Assembly: GCA_030068145.1 (NCBI GenBank)
Contig: JAPJBO010000409.1
Span: 1 to 64,000 of the forward strand
Origin: Diplonema papillatum
Lineage: Eukaryota > Euglenozoa > Diplonemea > Diplonemida > Diplonemidae
Direction of reading: 5' to 3'
DNA length: 64,000 nucleotides
The notes beneath the pieces were generated by a model. The model worked only from the letters and a program-made list of their open reading frames with translations, searched no databases and had not been told where the DNA came from. The position numbers and the translations under genes are program-made. This document shows positions 1 through 9,865 of this stretch, piece after piece (positions within the stretch are counted from its first letter, which is position 1; each line of letters starts with the position of its first letter).

Positions 1-860
1 CCCTTACCAGTGCAGCAGTTCCCCGGCCACGGGTTGAAGGGTTGCTCGTCCGGACCAGGTCCAGCGCCCAGGGGGCAGGCGCCGTGGCTTTTACCGAAGG
101 CGTGGCCTCCGCCGATGAGTGCGACCGACTCCGAGTCGTTCATGTCCATGCGGCCGAAGACGTCGCGAATCTGCGCAGCGCTGGCTACTGGGCACGGGTT
201 GCCCAAGAACCCTTCGGGGTTGACGTAGATCAGGCCGACCGTCGACGTTCCCAATGGAGCGGAGCAGTTCCCTTGCTGAGGGCACGGCGGCTGCTCGTCT
301 CCGGGCCCCAACACGTTGCTGGCCGAGCCGTCGGCGTCATCGATTCGGCCAACGCAGATCTCACTCCCAGCGGGGCCGCCCATGTGCAGGATTGACGCAG
401 ATCCTGCTAGGATGAACAGGTCGCCCCAGCTCAGGCCGTCGCCGTATCTCTTCTTGATCGGCCAAAGCAGCGCGCGGGCTTTGTCGAGGTTCGTGTTGTC
501 GGGCCAGCTGCTTTCGGGCGGAAACCGCATCCTTCCTCCTCCACACCCGCCGGCCCCGTCGGTGGAGCGGAACGACCCGGCGCAGTGCCATGCGAGTCTG
601 ATGAACAGGCCGCCGTATGACGTCGAGATGTCGGATTTCGAAAACGTATCGGCAGGCCAGCACTTCTGCGACTCCGTCAGCAAGTGCACAATGTCCTGAA
701 TGACCGACGGAATGTGCAACTGCGCGAGAGCCTCGTTATACTCTGCCGACGTCGGAACCGTTGCTTTCTGACTCGACGGTGTCCCTTGCAGCAGCCCGGG
801 GCACACTCCTCCTGACACCACCAGCGGGCAGACCACCGCAAGCAAGAGCAGCGACCTCAT
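1..860 (-). CDS. KatG-like secreted peroxidase, copy 1 (3' part outside window)
   Basis: This is the first copy of a tandem gene, identical in layout to the complete copies that follow. The ATG is at base 860; bases 860 to 1 encode residues 1-286, and the remaining C-terminal third lies beyond the window edge. The visible part holds the signal peptide, the distal Arg88-Trp91-His92 motif, Tyr212, Met238 and the proximal haem ligand His253. The function is as for the full copies: hydrogen peroxide removal by a secreted class I haem peroxidase. Truncation is by the window edge, not by mutation, since base 1 aligns with base 3463 of the next unit. Confidence 0.9.
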   Translation of the reverse strand, partial: MRSLLLLAVVCPLVVSGGVCPGLLQGTPSSQKATVPTSAEYNEALAQLHIPSVIQDIVHLLTESQKCWPADTFSKSDISTSYGGLFIRLAWHCAGSFRSTDGAGGCGGGRMRFPPESSWPDNTNLDKARALLWPIKKRYGDGLSWGDLFILAGSASILHMGGPAGSEICVGRIDDADGSASNVLGPGDEQPPCPQQGNCSAPLGTSTVGLIYVNPEGFLGNPCPVASAAQIRDVFGRMDMNDSESVALIGGGHAFGKSHGACPLGAGPGPDEQPFNPWPGNCCTGK

Positions 861-2942
861 TGTGTATCTCTCTCTATTCTGTGTTTACTTGCCGGGATGC
901 TTTGTAACCTGTCGGTGTTCAGTCTGCGAGGGCTGCTTCGAGCGTTCTCCGCACTGTATAAAAGTGTGTGTATCGTATCTGCGGTAGGGCAGTACGTGTG
1001 CTTGTGCGTGTCTATTGCTCATTTGGATGCGTTTCCGACGATCCTGTATGGCGTACAGATTGGTGTCTCTCGACCTTCGTGTGTGGTTTCGTCAAGGAGT
1101 TTCCGTTTTTCCACAGCGTAAGTTCAAGCATGCCAATTCTTGCTTTCTCCTTGCATACTTGGCAGCGTGACCCTTTACGGACGGACATACATGTATGTCG
1201 AAACAGGCAAAACCCGAGTTGGAGTGCGGACGCTGCATCTACAGAGTAAAGACAACAGTTACAAACTTGGCTCACCGTAGTTAAAGTGTGTAATTATGTC
1301 TACATCCCTTTCACTACCCGACTCCCAGCCGAAATAAAACTCGGCCTCCAATCAGGTTCGCTTGTGGCCCAGTGGTCGCTTCACTCACACCCGAGGCTCA
1401 TGCTACGTGCAAAGCGCACACGAAAAGGAAACGAAAAGAAAACGATCAGTACCAATAAGGCAGGCTTATGCGGCGATCACCCCGAAAGGCTCTCGAACGT
1501 TATTCCTTTCCGGAGAGGGAGGTAACGAGGGTGGAACTGGTATGTTTTTTTCGTTGCTTTTATTTGGATTCGTTGTTGGTTGCTTCTTATGCCTTCCTTC
1601 TTTTTCCCCGCCTTCCCCAGCGCTAAATCCGGAGACATACCTGGATTGGTTTACTTGTTCTGCTGTGACTATTGGTGTAGACTTCCTTTTCCGGGTACTC
1701 ATCAACATGCCACAGGGGAAAGGCAGGGTTTGGGCAGAAAGATTCTGGCGAATTACGATGCTGTGCGTAGGGTAATCGCTGTGTTTGCTTTCAAGCGAGC
1801 AGTGCAGGTTTCGCTTGCACGGGAGGTACAGGCTCGGCCACCCGGTGCGCCGCGTCGGTGTGGTACAATTACACTGGGTCCTGTAACCAAGATCCGAGAT
1901 TCAAAAAACGGGGTCGCAAATACTCTGTGCTTGACTCAAAGACAATGCGCTGGCACTTCATTTTCCTGGGGTAATTTCTGTTCTGGTTAAGTGGGACCCC
2001 CTGATTACTGAAACTTACAGGGGCCATATAGCTCGAACCCAGAAGCCCACGTACATCCTGAGTCCAGATTTTCGATCTGGATTCAGATCAGTGAGGGTTT
2101 CTGGTTCGCACGTTCGCGGGAAGATCTTACACGGTGGAGGTCCAGCCTCAGAAGCTGGAGCTAAAAGCTGGTGTCACCCGCTTTTGGGGTGTGCATGCAC
2201 ACACCCGCTTTTTGGGGTGTACGCCCCCTTGAGGCTGGACTCCGCCGTGTAGTTTCATGTTCAGGGCGTTGATTTCTTGCGGGGGTGCGGGAGTCTTTTA
2301 TGTTAAGAGCGCGTGGTGTGTGCACCACGGGGGGCCGCTATCTGAACCAGGGTGGAGGAGAGGTCTTTGGAACTGCTTCTGGTTCGGGGATTAACGGGGA
2401 GATCAAAGGTGTTGCATGCGGGAGAGACGATCTCGAGCGCTGCGCGTGACATATGCTGGGGTGGTCCACCTACTTTTTAGAGTTAAAATTCGCTCGATTT
2501 TTTTCTCAGAAATCTTCACAACTTTTCACAACCTTGTTTTCTTGTTGCGTGAGTGCAAATTGTTGCAACTTTTCGCAACGTTGCGTCTTCTTGATGCGTT
2601 AGTGGGGAGTCATTTGCAAGCTTTGCAGTACTGCAGAACTGTGGGTCAACACAGATTGTGACAACCGGTGCATAAAGAGGACATCTGGAGGACATACCCA
2701 AGCTGTAACAAGTTGTGAAAAGTTGTGTGTTGATTTGAAATTCTGGTGGTAGTTAGTGTGGTTAGTGTGGCAAATGACTCCACGAACGCACCAAGAACAC
2801 AAGATTCTGTGAAAATCTCTGCCAGAAAATAGGCGGATCACCCCACTATGTTCGCTTTTTGGCCTGCAGCTTCAGCTGATTCTTCCTTTTTGGGGTCCAG
2901 TGTTTGAGTCGAGTGTTTGTTTGGTTTCGACGGATTGTCCAC
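861..2942. other. Array spacer 1 (intergenic)
   Basis: No gene is supported here. The first 50 bases upstream of the ATG resemble the S28 peptidase gene (see 11295-11410). A dispersed motif related to one at 46391-46441 lies at 1029-1078. Bases 1708-1775 share sequence with the inverted-repeat element at 32259-32500. A hairpin lies at 2129-2250. Several plus-strand open frames of 74-137 codons occur, but they have no family features and are preserved only because whole units are near-identical. Confidence 0.7.
2129..2250. repeat. Long imperfect hairpin in array spacer, unit 1
   Basis: The arms at 2129-2150 and 2230-2250 are near-perfect inverted repeats (ACACGGTGGAGG against CTCCGCCGTGT ends). 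The loop contains CCCGCTTTT-type blocks and an inner near-palindrome GGTGTGCATGCACACACC. The same hairpin recurs at 5591-5712 and 9042-9163. A diverged relative lies at 58165-58345. Confidence 0.8.
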
Positions 2943-4322
2943 TCAGTGCTTGCGCTGCTTGCGTGTGACTTCCTTGCAGTTCCGGCCTTCGGAGGGGCTC
3001 TTGCACCGGGCGGCGCCCCACTTGCTTTTGTAGCACTTCGTCCCCTCAGCGCAGCAGTGGGGGCTTTTCCCGCAGTACTCGCCCTTCTTGATCGGGGCCT
3101 GGCACAGCTCGTCGCTCGTGAACCTGTCGTCGGTCTTCCAGCACTTCTTCCCTGTGGCCCACACCGCGCCTCGCATCGTCAGCTTCTCCCACGCAGCGCC
3201 GAACGCAATGTCCAGCTTTTCCGGGTCCTCCGCGAACGTCTTCACAATGTCCGCGTACACCGGGTCATGCAGGAACGCAATGTCGGTCGTCAGCATCATC
3301 AGCCCTTCCTTCCTAGGGTTCCTCCACTGCCACTTCCCACCAGGCCCTCTCTCGAGCTTGAACTCGTCGCCGTATTCGTTCAGGATCTCGAAGTATTCGT
3401 TGTCCCATTTGAACGGATCGCTCGTCCAAGGACCCTCGATCCCGCTGGTAACCGTGTCTCCACCCTTACCAGTGCAGCAGTTCCCCGGCCACGGGTTGAA
3501 GGGTTGCTCGTCCGGACCAGGTCCAGCGCCCAGGGGGCAGGCGCCGTGGCTTTTACCGAAGGCGTGGCCTCCGCCGATGAGTGCGACCGACTCCGAGTCG
3601 TTCATGTCCATGCGGCCGAAGACGTCGCGAATCTGCGCAGCGCTGGCTACTGGGCACGGGTTGCCCAAGAACCCTTCGGGGTTGACGTAGATCAGGCCGA
3701 CCGTCGACGTTCCCAATGGAGCGGAGCAGTTCCCTTGCTGAGGGCACGGCGGCTGCTCGTCTCCGGGCCCCAACACGTTGCTGGCCGAGCCGTCGGCGTC
3801 ATCGATTCGGCCAACGCAGATCTCACTCCCAGCGGGGCCGCCCATGTGCAGGATTGACGCAGATCCTGCTAGGATGAACAGGTCGCCCCAGCTCAGGCCG
3901 TCGCCGTATCTCTTCTTGATCGGCCAAAGCAGCGCGCGGGCTTTGTCGAGGTTCGTGTTGTCGGGCCAGCTGCTTTCGGGCGGAAACCGCATCCTTCCTC
4001 CTCCACACCCGCCGGCCCCGTCGGTGGAGCGGAACGACCCGGCGCAGTGCCATGCGAGTCTGATGAACAGGCCGCCGTATGACGTCGAGATGTCGGATTT
4101 CGAAAACGTATCGGCAGGCCAGCACTTCTGCGACTCCGTCAGCAAGTGCACAATGTCCTGAATGACCGACGGAATGTGCAACTGCGCGAGAGCCTCGTTA
4201 TACTCTGCCGACGTCGGAACCGTTGCTTTCTGACTCGACGGTGTCCCTTGCAGCAGCCCGGGGCACACTCCTCCTGACACCACCAGCGGGCAGACCACCG
4301 CAAGCAAGAGCAGCGACCTCAT
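2943..4322 (-). CDS. Secreted single-domain KatG-like catalase-peroxidase, copy 2
   Basis: A 459-residue class I haem peroxidase, predicted to break down hydrogen peroxide outside the cell or in the secretory system. Residues 1-17 form a signal peptide. The distal site is Arg88-Leu-Ala-Trp91-His92 with Asp121. The proximal site is His253 in GGGHAFGKSHG, with Trp306 and Asp347. Trp91, Tyr212 (in LIYVNPEG) and Met238, 15 residues before the haem His, match the Met-Tyr-Trp cross-link that gives bacterial KatG its catalase activity; Arg384 sits where KatG has its mobile Arg. Usual KatG is about 730 residues with a second, haem-less domain, which is absent here. Instead residues 394-459 are Cys-rich (8 Cys) and end in a basic tail, KQRKH. 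The minus-strand ATG at 4322 directly precedes the signal peptide. Substrate and activity are inferred. Confidence 0.93.
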   Translation of the reverse strand: MRSLLLLAVVCPLVVSGGVCPGLLQGTPSSQKATVPTSAEYNEALAQLHIPSVIQDIVHLLTESQKCWPADTFSKSDISTSYGGLFIRLAWHCAGSFRSTDGAGGCGGGRMRFPPESSWPDNTNLDKARALLWPIKKRYGDGLSWGDLFILAGSASILHMGGPAGSEICVGRIDDADGSASNVLGPGDEQPPCPQQGNCSAPLGTSTVGLIYVNPEGFLGNPCPVASAAQIRDVFGRMDMNDSESVALIGGGHAFGKSHGACPLGAGPGPDEQPFNPWPGNCCTGKGGDTVTSGIEGPWTSDPFKWDNEYFEILNEYGDEFKLERGPGGKWQWRNPRKEGLMMLTTDIAFLHDPVYADIVKTFAEDPEKLDIAFGAAWEKLTMRGAVWATGKKCWKTDDRFTSDELCQAPIKKGEYCGKSPHCCAEGTKCYKSKWGAARCKSPSEGRNCKEVTRKQRKH

Positions 4323-6404
4323 TGTGTATCTCTCTCTATTCTGTGTTTACTTGCCGGGATGCTTTGTAACCTGTCGGTGTTCAGTCTGCGAGGGCTGCTT
4401 CGAGCGTTCTCCGCACTGTATAAAAGTGTGTGTATCGTATCTGCGGTAGGGCAGTACGTGTGCTTGTGCGTGTCTATTGCTCATTTGGATGCGTTTCCGA
4501 CGATCCTGTATGGCGTACAGATTGGTGTCTCTCGACCTTCGTGTGTGGTTTCGTCAAGGAGTTTCCGTTTTTCCACAGCGTAAGTTCAAGCATGCCAATT
4601 CTTGCTTTCTCCTTGCATACTTGGCAGCGTGACCCTTTACGGACGGACATACATGTATGTCGAAACAGGCAAAACCCGAGTTGGAGTGCGGACGCTGCAT
4701 CTACAGAGTAAAGACAACAGTTACAAACTTGGCTCACCGTAGTTAAAGTGTGTAATTATGTCTACATCCCTTTCACTACCCGACTCCCAGCCGAAATAAA
4801 ACTCGGCCTCCAATCAGGTTCGCTTGTGGCCCAGTGGTCGCTTCACTCACACCCGAGGCTCATGCTACGTGCAAAGCGCACACGAAAAGGAAACGAAAAG
4901 AAAACGATCAGTACCAATAAGGCAGGCTTATGCGGCGATCACCCCGAAAGGCTCTCGAACGTTATTCCTTTCCGGAGAGGGAGGTAACGAGGGTGGAACT
5001 GGTATGTTTTTTTCGTTGCTTTTATTTGGATTCGTTGTTGGTTGCTTCTTATGCCTTCCTTCTTTTTCCCCGCCTTCCCCAGCGCTAAATCCGGAGACAT
5101 ACCTGGATTGGTTTACTTGTTCTGCTGTGACTATTGGTGTAGACTTCCTTTTCCGGGTACTCATCAACATGCCACAGGGGAAAGGCAGGGTTTGGGCAGA
5201 AAGATTCTGGCGAATTACGATGCTGTGCGTAGGGTAATCGCTGTGTTTGCTTTCAAGCGAGCAGTGCAGGTTTCGCTTGCACGGGAGGTACAGGCTCGGC
5301 CACCCGGTGCGCCGCGTCGGTGTGGTACAATTACACTGGGTCCTGTAACCAAGATCCGAGATTCAAAAAACGGGGTCGCAAATACTCTGTGCTTGACTCA
5401 AAGACAATGCGCTGGCACTTCATTTTCCTGGGGTAATTTCTGTTCTGGTTAAGTGGGACCCCCTGATTACTGAAACTTACAGGGGCCATATAGCTCGAAC
5501 CCAGAAGCCCACGTACATCCTGAGTCCAGATTTTCGATCTGGATTCAGATCAGTGAGGGTTTCTGGTTCGCACGTTCGCGGGAAGATCTTACACGGTGGA
5601 GGTCCAGCCTCAGAAGCTGGAGCTAAAAGCTGGTGTCACCCGCTTTTGGGGTGTGCATGCACACACCCGCTTTTTGGGGTGTACGCCCCCTTGAGGCTGG
5701 ACTCCGCCGTGTAGTTTCATGTTCAGGGCGTTGATTTCTTGCGGGGGTGCGGGAGTCTTTTATGTTAAGAGCGCGTGGTGTGTGCACCACGGGGGGCCGC
5801 TATCTGAACCAGGGTGGAGGAGAGGTCTTTGGAACTGCTTCTGGTTCGGGGATTAACGGGGAGATCAAAGGTGTTGCATGCGGGAGAGACGATCTCGAGC
5901 GCTGCGCGTGACATATGCTGGGGTGGTCCACCTACTTTTTAGAGTTAAAATTCGCTCGATTTTTTTCTCAGAAATCTTCACAACTTTTCACAACCTTGTT
6001 TTCTTGTTGCGTGAGTGCAAATTGTTGCAACTTTTCGCAACGTTGCGTCTTCTTGATGCGTTAGTGGGGAGTCATTTGCAAGCTTTGCAGTACTGCAGAA
6101 CTGTGGGTCAACACAGATTGTGACAACCGGTGCATAAAGAGGACATCTGGAGGACATACCCAAGCTGTAACAAGTTGTGAAAAGTTGTGTGTTGATTTGA
6201 AATTCTGGTGGTAGTTAGTGTGGTTAGTGTGGCAAATGACTCCACGAACGCACCAAGAACACAAGATTCTGTGAAAGTCTCTGCCAGAAAATAGGCGGAT
6301 CACCCCACTATGTTCGCTTTTTGGCCTGCAGCTTCAGCTGATTCTTCCTTTTTGGGGTCCAGTGTTTGAGTCGAGTGTTTGTTTGGTTTCGACGGATTGT
6401 CCAC
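4323..6404. other. Array spacer 2 (intergenic)
   Basis: Same content as spacer 1, shifted by 3462 bases: an S28-like stub next to the ATG, a hairpin at 5591-5712 and no supportable gene. A TATAAAAG string near 4417 reads on the plus strand, away from the peroxidase genes, so I do not call it a promoter. Confidence 0.7.
5591..5712. repeat. Long imperfect hairpin in array spacer, unit 2
   Basis: Exact positional copy of the hairpin at 2129-2250. Confidence 0.8.
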
Positions 6405-7784
6405 TCAGTGCTTGCGGTGCTTGCGTGTGACTTCCTTGCAGTTCCGGCCTTCGGAGGGGCTCTTGCACCGGGCGGCGCCCCACTTGCTTTTGTAGCACTT
6501 CGTCCCCTCAGCGCAGCAGTGGGGGCTTTTCCCGCAGTACTCGCCCTTCTTGATCGGGGCCTGGCACAGCTCGTCGCTCGTGAACCTGTCGTCGGTCTTC
6601 CAGCACTTCTTCCCTGTGGCCCACACCGCGCCTCGCATCGTCAGCTTCTCCCACGCAGCGCCGAACGCAATGTCCAGCTTTTCCGGGTCCTCCGCGAACG
6701 TCTTCACAATGTCCGCGTACACCGGGTCATGCAGGAACGCAATGTCGGTCGTCAGCATCATCAGCCCTTCCTTCCTAGGGTTCCTCCACTGCCACTTCCC
6801 ACCAGGCCCTCTCTCGAGCTTGAACTCGTCGCCGTATTCGTTCAGGATCTCGAAGTATTCGTTGTCCCATTTGAACGGATCGCTCGTCCAAGGACCCTCG
6901 ATCCCGCTGGTAACCGTGTCTCCACCCTTACCAGTGCAGCAGTTCCCCGGCCACGGGTTGAAGGGTTGCTCGTCCGGACCAGGTCCAGCGCCCAGGGGGC
7001 AGGCGCCGTGGCTTTTACCGAAGGCGTGGCCTCCGCCGATGAGTGCGACCGACTCCGAGTCGTTCATGTCCATGCGGCCGAAGACGTCGCGAATCTGCGC
7101 AGCGCTGGCTACTGGGCACGGGTTGCCCAAGAACCCTTCGGGGTTGACGTAGATCAGGCCGACCGTCGACGTTCCCAATGGAGCGGAGCAGTTCCCTTGC
7201 TGAGGGCACGGCGGCTGCTCGTCTCCGGGCCCCAACACGTTGCTGGCCGAGCCGTCGGCGTCATCGATTCGGCCAACGCAGATCTCACTCCCAGCGGGGC
7301 CGCCCATGTGCAGGATTGACGCAGATCCTGCTAGGATGAACAGGTCGCCCCAGCTCAGGCCGTCGCCGTATCTCTTCTTGATCGGCCAAAGCAGCGCGCG
7401 GGCTTTGTCGAGGTTCGTGTTGTCGGGCCAGCTGCTTTCGGGCGGAAACCGCATCCTTCCTCCTCCACACCCGCCGGCCCCGTCGGTGGAGCGGAACGAC
7501 CCGGCGCAGTGCCATGCGAGTCTGATGAACAGGCCGCCGTATGACGTCGAGATGTCGGATTTCGAAAACGTATCGGCAGGCCAGCACTTCTGCGACTCCG
7601 TCAGCAAGTGCACAATGTCCTGAATGACCGACGGAATGTGCAACTGCGCGAGAGCCTCGTTATACTCTGCCGACGTCGGAACCGTTGCTTTCTGACTCGA
7701 CGGTGTCCCTTGCAGCAGCCCGGGGCACACTCCTCCTGACACCACCAGCGGGCAGACCACCGCAAGCAAGAGCAGCGACCTCAT
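6405..7784 (-). CDS. Secreted single-domain KatG-like catalase-peroxidase, copy 3
   Basis: 459 residues, identical to copy 2 except that residue 456 is His instead of Gln, giving a KHRKH tail. It has the same signal peptide, distal Arg88/Trp91/His92, Tyr212, Met238, proximal His253 and Cys-rich tail. The start is the ATG at 7784. Near-perfect identity between copies, spacers included, points to recent duplication or ongoing homogenisation. Extra copies may raise expression of one secreted enzyme; that is inference. Confidence 0.93.
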   Translation of the reverse strand: MRSLLLLAVVCPLVVSGGVCPGLLQGTPSSQKATVPTSAEYNEALAQLHIPSVIQDIVHLLTESQKCWPADTFSKSDISTSYGGLFIRLAWHCAGSFRSTDGAGGCGGGRMRFPPESSWPDNTNLDKARALLWPIKKRYGDGLSWGDLFILAGSASILHMGGPAGSEICVGRIDDADGSASNVLGPGDEQPPCPQQGNCSAPLGTSTVGLIYVNPEGFLGNPCPVASAAQIRDVFGRMDMNDSESVALIGGGHAFGKSHGACPLGAGPGPDEQPFNPWPGNCCTGKGGDTVTSGIEGPWTSDPFKWDNEYFEILNEYGDEFKLERGPGGKWQWRNPRKEGLMMLTTDIAFLHDPVYADIVKTFAEDPEKLDIAFGAAWEKLTMRGAVWATGKKCWKTDDRFTSDELCQAPIKKGEYCGKSPHCCAEGTKCYKSKWGAARCKSPSEGRNCKEVTRKHRKH

Positions 7785-9865
7785 TGTGTATCTCTCTCTA
7801 TTCTGTGTTTACTTGCCGGGATGCTTTGTAACCTGTCGGTGTTCAGTCTGCGAGGGCTGCTTCGAGCGTTCTCCGCACTGTATAAAAGTGTGTGTATCGT
7901 ATCTGCGGTAGGGCAGTACGTGTGCTTGTGCGTGTCTATTGCTCATTTGGATGCGTTTCCGACGATCCTGTATGGCGTACAGATTGGTGTCTCTCGACCT
8001 TCGTGTGTGGTTTCGTCAAGGAGTTTCCGTTTTTCCACAGCGTAAGTTCAAGCATGCCAATTCTTGCATACCTGGCAGCGTGACCCTTTACGGACGGACG
8101 TACATGTATGTCGAAAAAGGCAAAACCCGAGTTGGAGTGCGGACGCTGCATCTACAGAGTAAAGACAACAGTTACAAACTTGGCTCACCGTAGTTAAAGT
8201 GTGTAATTATGTCTACATCCCTTTCACTACCCGACTCCCAGCCGAAATAAAACTCGGCCTCCAATCAGGTTCGCTTGTGGCCCAGTGGTCGCTTCACTCA
8301 CACCCGAGGCTCATGCCACGTGCAAAGCGCACACGAAAAGGAAACGAAAAGAAAACGATCAGTACCAATAAGGCAGGCTTATGCGGCGATCACCCCGAAA
8401 GGCTCTCGAACCTTATTCCTTTCCGGAGAGGGAGGTAACGAGGGTGGAACTGGTATGTTTTTTTCGTTGCTTTTATTTGGATTCGTTGTTGGTTGCTTCT
8501 TATGCCTTCCTTCTTTTTCCCCGCCTTCCCCAGCGCTAAATCCGGAGACATACCTGGATTGGTTTACTTGTTCTGCTGTGACTATTGGTGTAGACTTCCT
8601 TTTCCGGGTACTCATCAACATGCCACAGGGGAAAGGCAGGGTTTGGGCAGAAAGATTCTGGCGAATTACGATGCTGTGCGTAGGGTAATCGCTGTGTTTG
8701 CTTTCAAGCGAGCAGTGCAGGTTTCGCTTGCACGGGAGGTACAGGCTCGGCCACCCGGTGCGCCGCGTCGGTGTGGTACAATTACACTGGGTCCTGTAAC
8801 CAAGATCCGAGATTCAAAAAACGGGGTCGCAAATACTCTGTGCTTGACTCAAAGACAATGCGCTGGCACTTCATTTTCCTGGGGTAATTTCTGTTCTGGT
8901 TAAGTGGGACCCCCTGATTACTGAAACTTACAGGGGCCATATAGCTCGAACCCAGAAGCCCACGTACATCCTGAGTCCAGATTTTCGATCTGGATTCAGA
9001 TCAGTGAGGGTTTCTGGTTCGCACGTTCGCGGGAAGATCTTACACGGTGGAGGTCCAGCCTCAGAAGCTGGAGCTAAAAGCTGGTGTCACCCGCTTTTGG
9101 GGTGTGCATGCACACACCCGCTTTTTGGGGTGTACGCCCCCTTGAGGCTGGACTCCGCCGTGTAGTTTCATGTTCAGGGCGTTGATTTCTTGCGGGGGTG
9201 CGGGAGTCTTTTATGTTAAGAGCGCGTGGTGTGTGCACCACGGGGGGCCGCTATCTGAACCAGGGTGGAGGAGAGGTCTTTGGAACTGCTTCTGGTTCGG
9301 GGATTAACGGGGAGATCAAAGGTGTTGCATGCGGGAGAGACGATCTCGAGCGCTGCGCGTGACATATGCTGGGGTGGTCCACCTACTTTTTAGAGTTAAA
9401 ATTCGCTCGATTTTTTTCTCAGAAATCTTCACAACTTTTCACAACCTTGTTTTCTTGTTGCGTGAGTGCAAATTGTTGCAACTTTTCGCAACGTTGCGTC
9501 TTCTTGATGCGTTAGTGGGGAGTCATTTGCAAGCTTTGCAGAGCTTTGCAGTACTGCAGAACTGTGGGTCAACACAGATTGTGACAACCGGTGCATAAAG
9601 AGGACATCTGGAGGACATACCCAAGCTGTAACAAGTTGTGAAAAGTTGTGTGTTGATTTGAAATTCTGGTGGTAGTTAGTGTGGTTAGTGTGGCAAATGA
9701 CTCCACGAACGCACCAAGAACACAAGATTCTGTGAAAATCTCTGCCAGAAAATAGGCGGATCACCCCACTATGTTCGCTTTTTGGCCTGCAGCTTCAGCT
9801 GATTCTTCCTTTTTGGGGTCCAGTGTTTGAGTCGAGTGTTTGTTTGGTTTCGACGGATTGTCCAC
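7785..9865. other. Array spacer 3 (intergenic)
   Basis: As in the other spacers, but with an 11-bp deletion near 8066 and a duplicated GAGCTTTGCA block near 9541. Hairpin at 9042-9163. No gene supported. Confidence 0.7.
9042..9163. repeat. Long imperfect hairpin in array spacer, unit 3
   Basis: Exact positional copy of the hairpin at 2129-2250. Confidence 0.8.

Noticed and set aside
958..968. TATA box (TATAAAAG) upstream of the peroxidase genes
   Set aside because: It reads on the plus strand, opposite to the genes, and one-strand gene blocks of this kind often lack TATA promoters.
1362..1420. tRNA gene suggested by an A-box-like TGGCCCAGTGG in the array spacer
   Set aside because: No B box (GGTTCGA) at the right distance and no cloverleaf could be drawn.
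2904..3857. 317-codon plus-strand open frame opposite each peroxidase gene (also at 6366 and 9827)
   Set aside because: It is the complement of a GC-rich gene with signal peptide and active-site residues; Arg/Ala/Val-rich composition and no domain.
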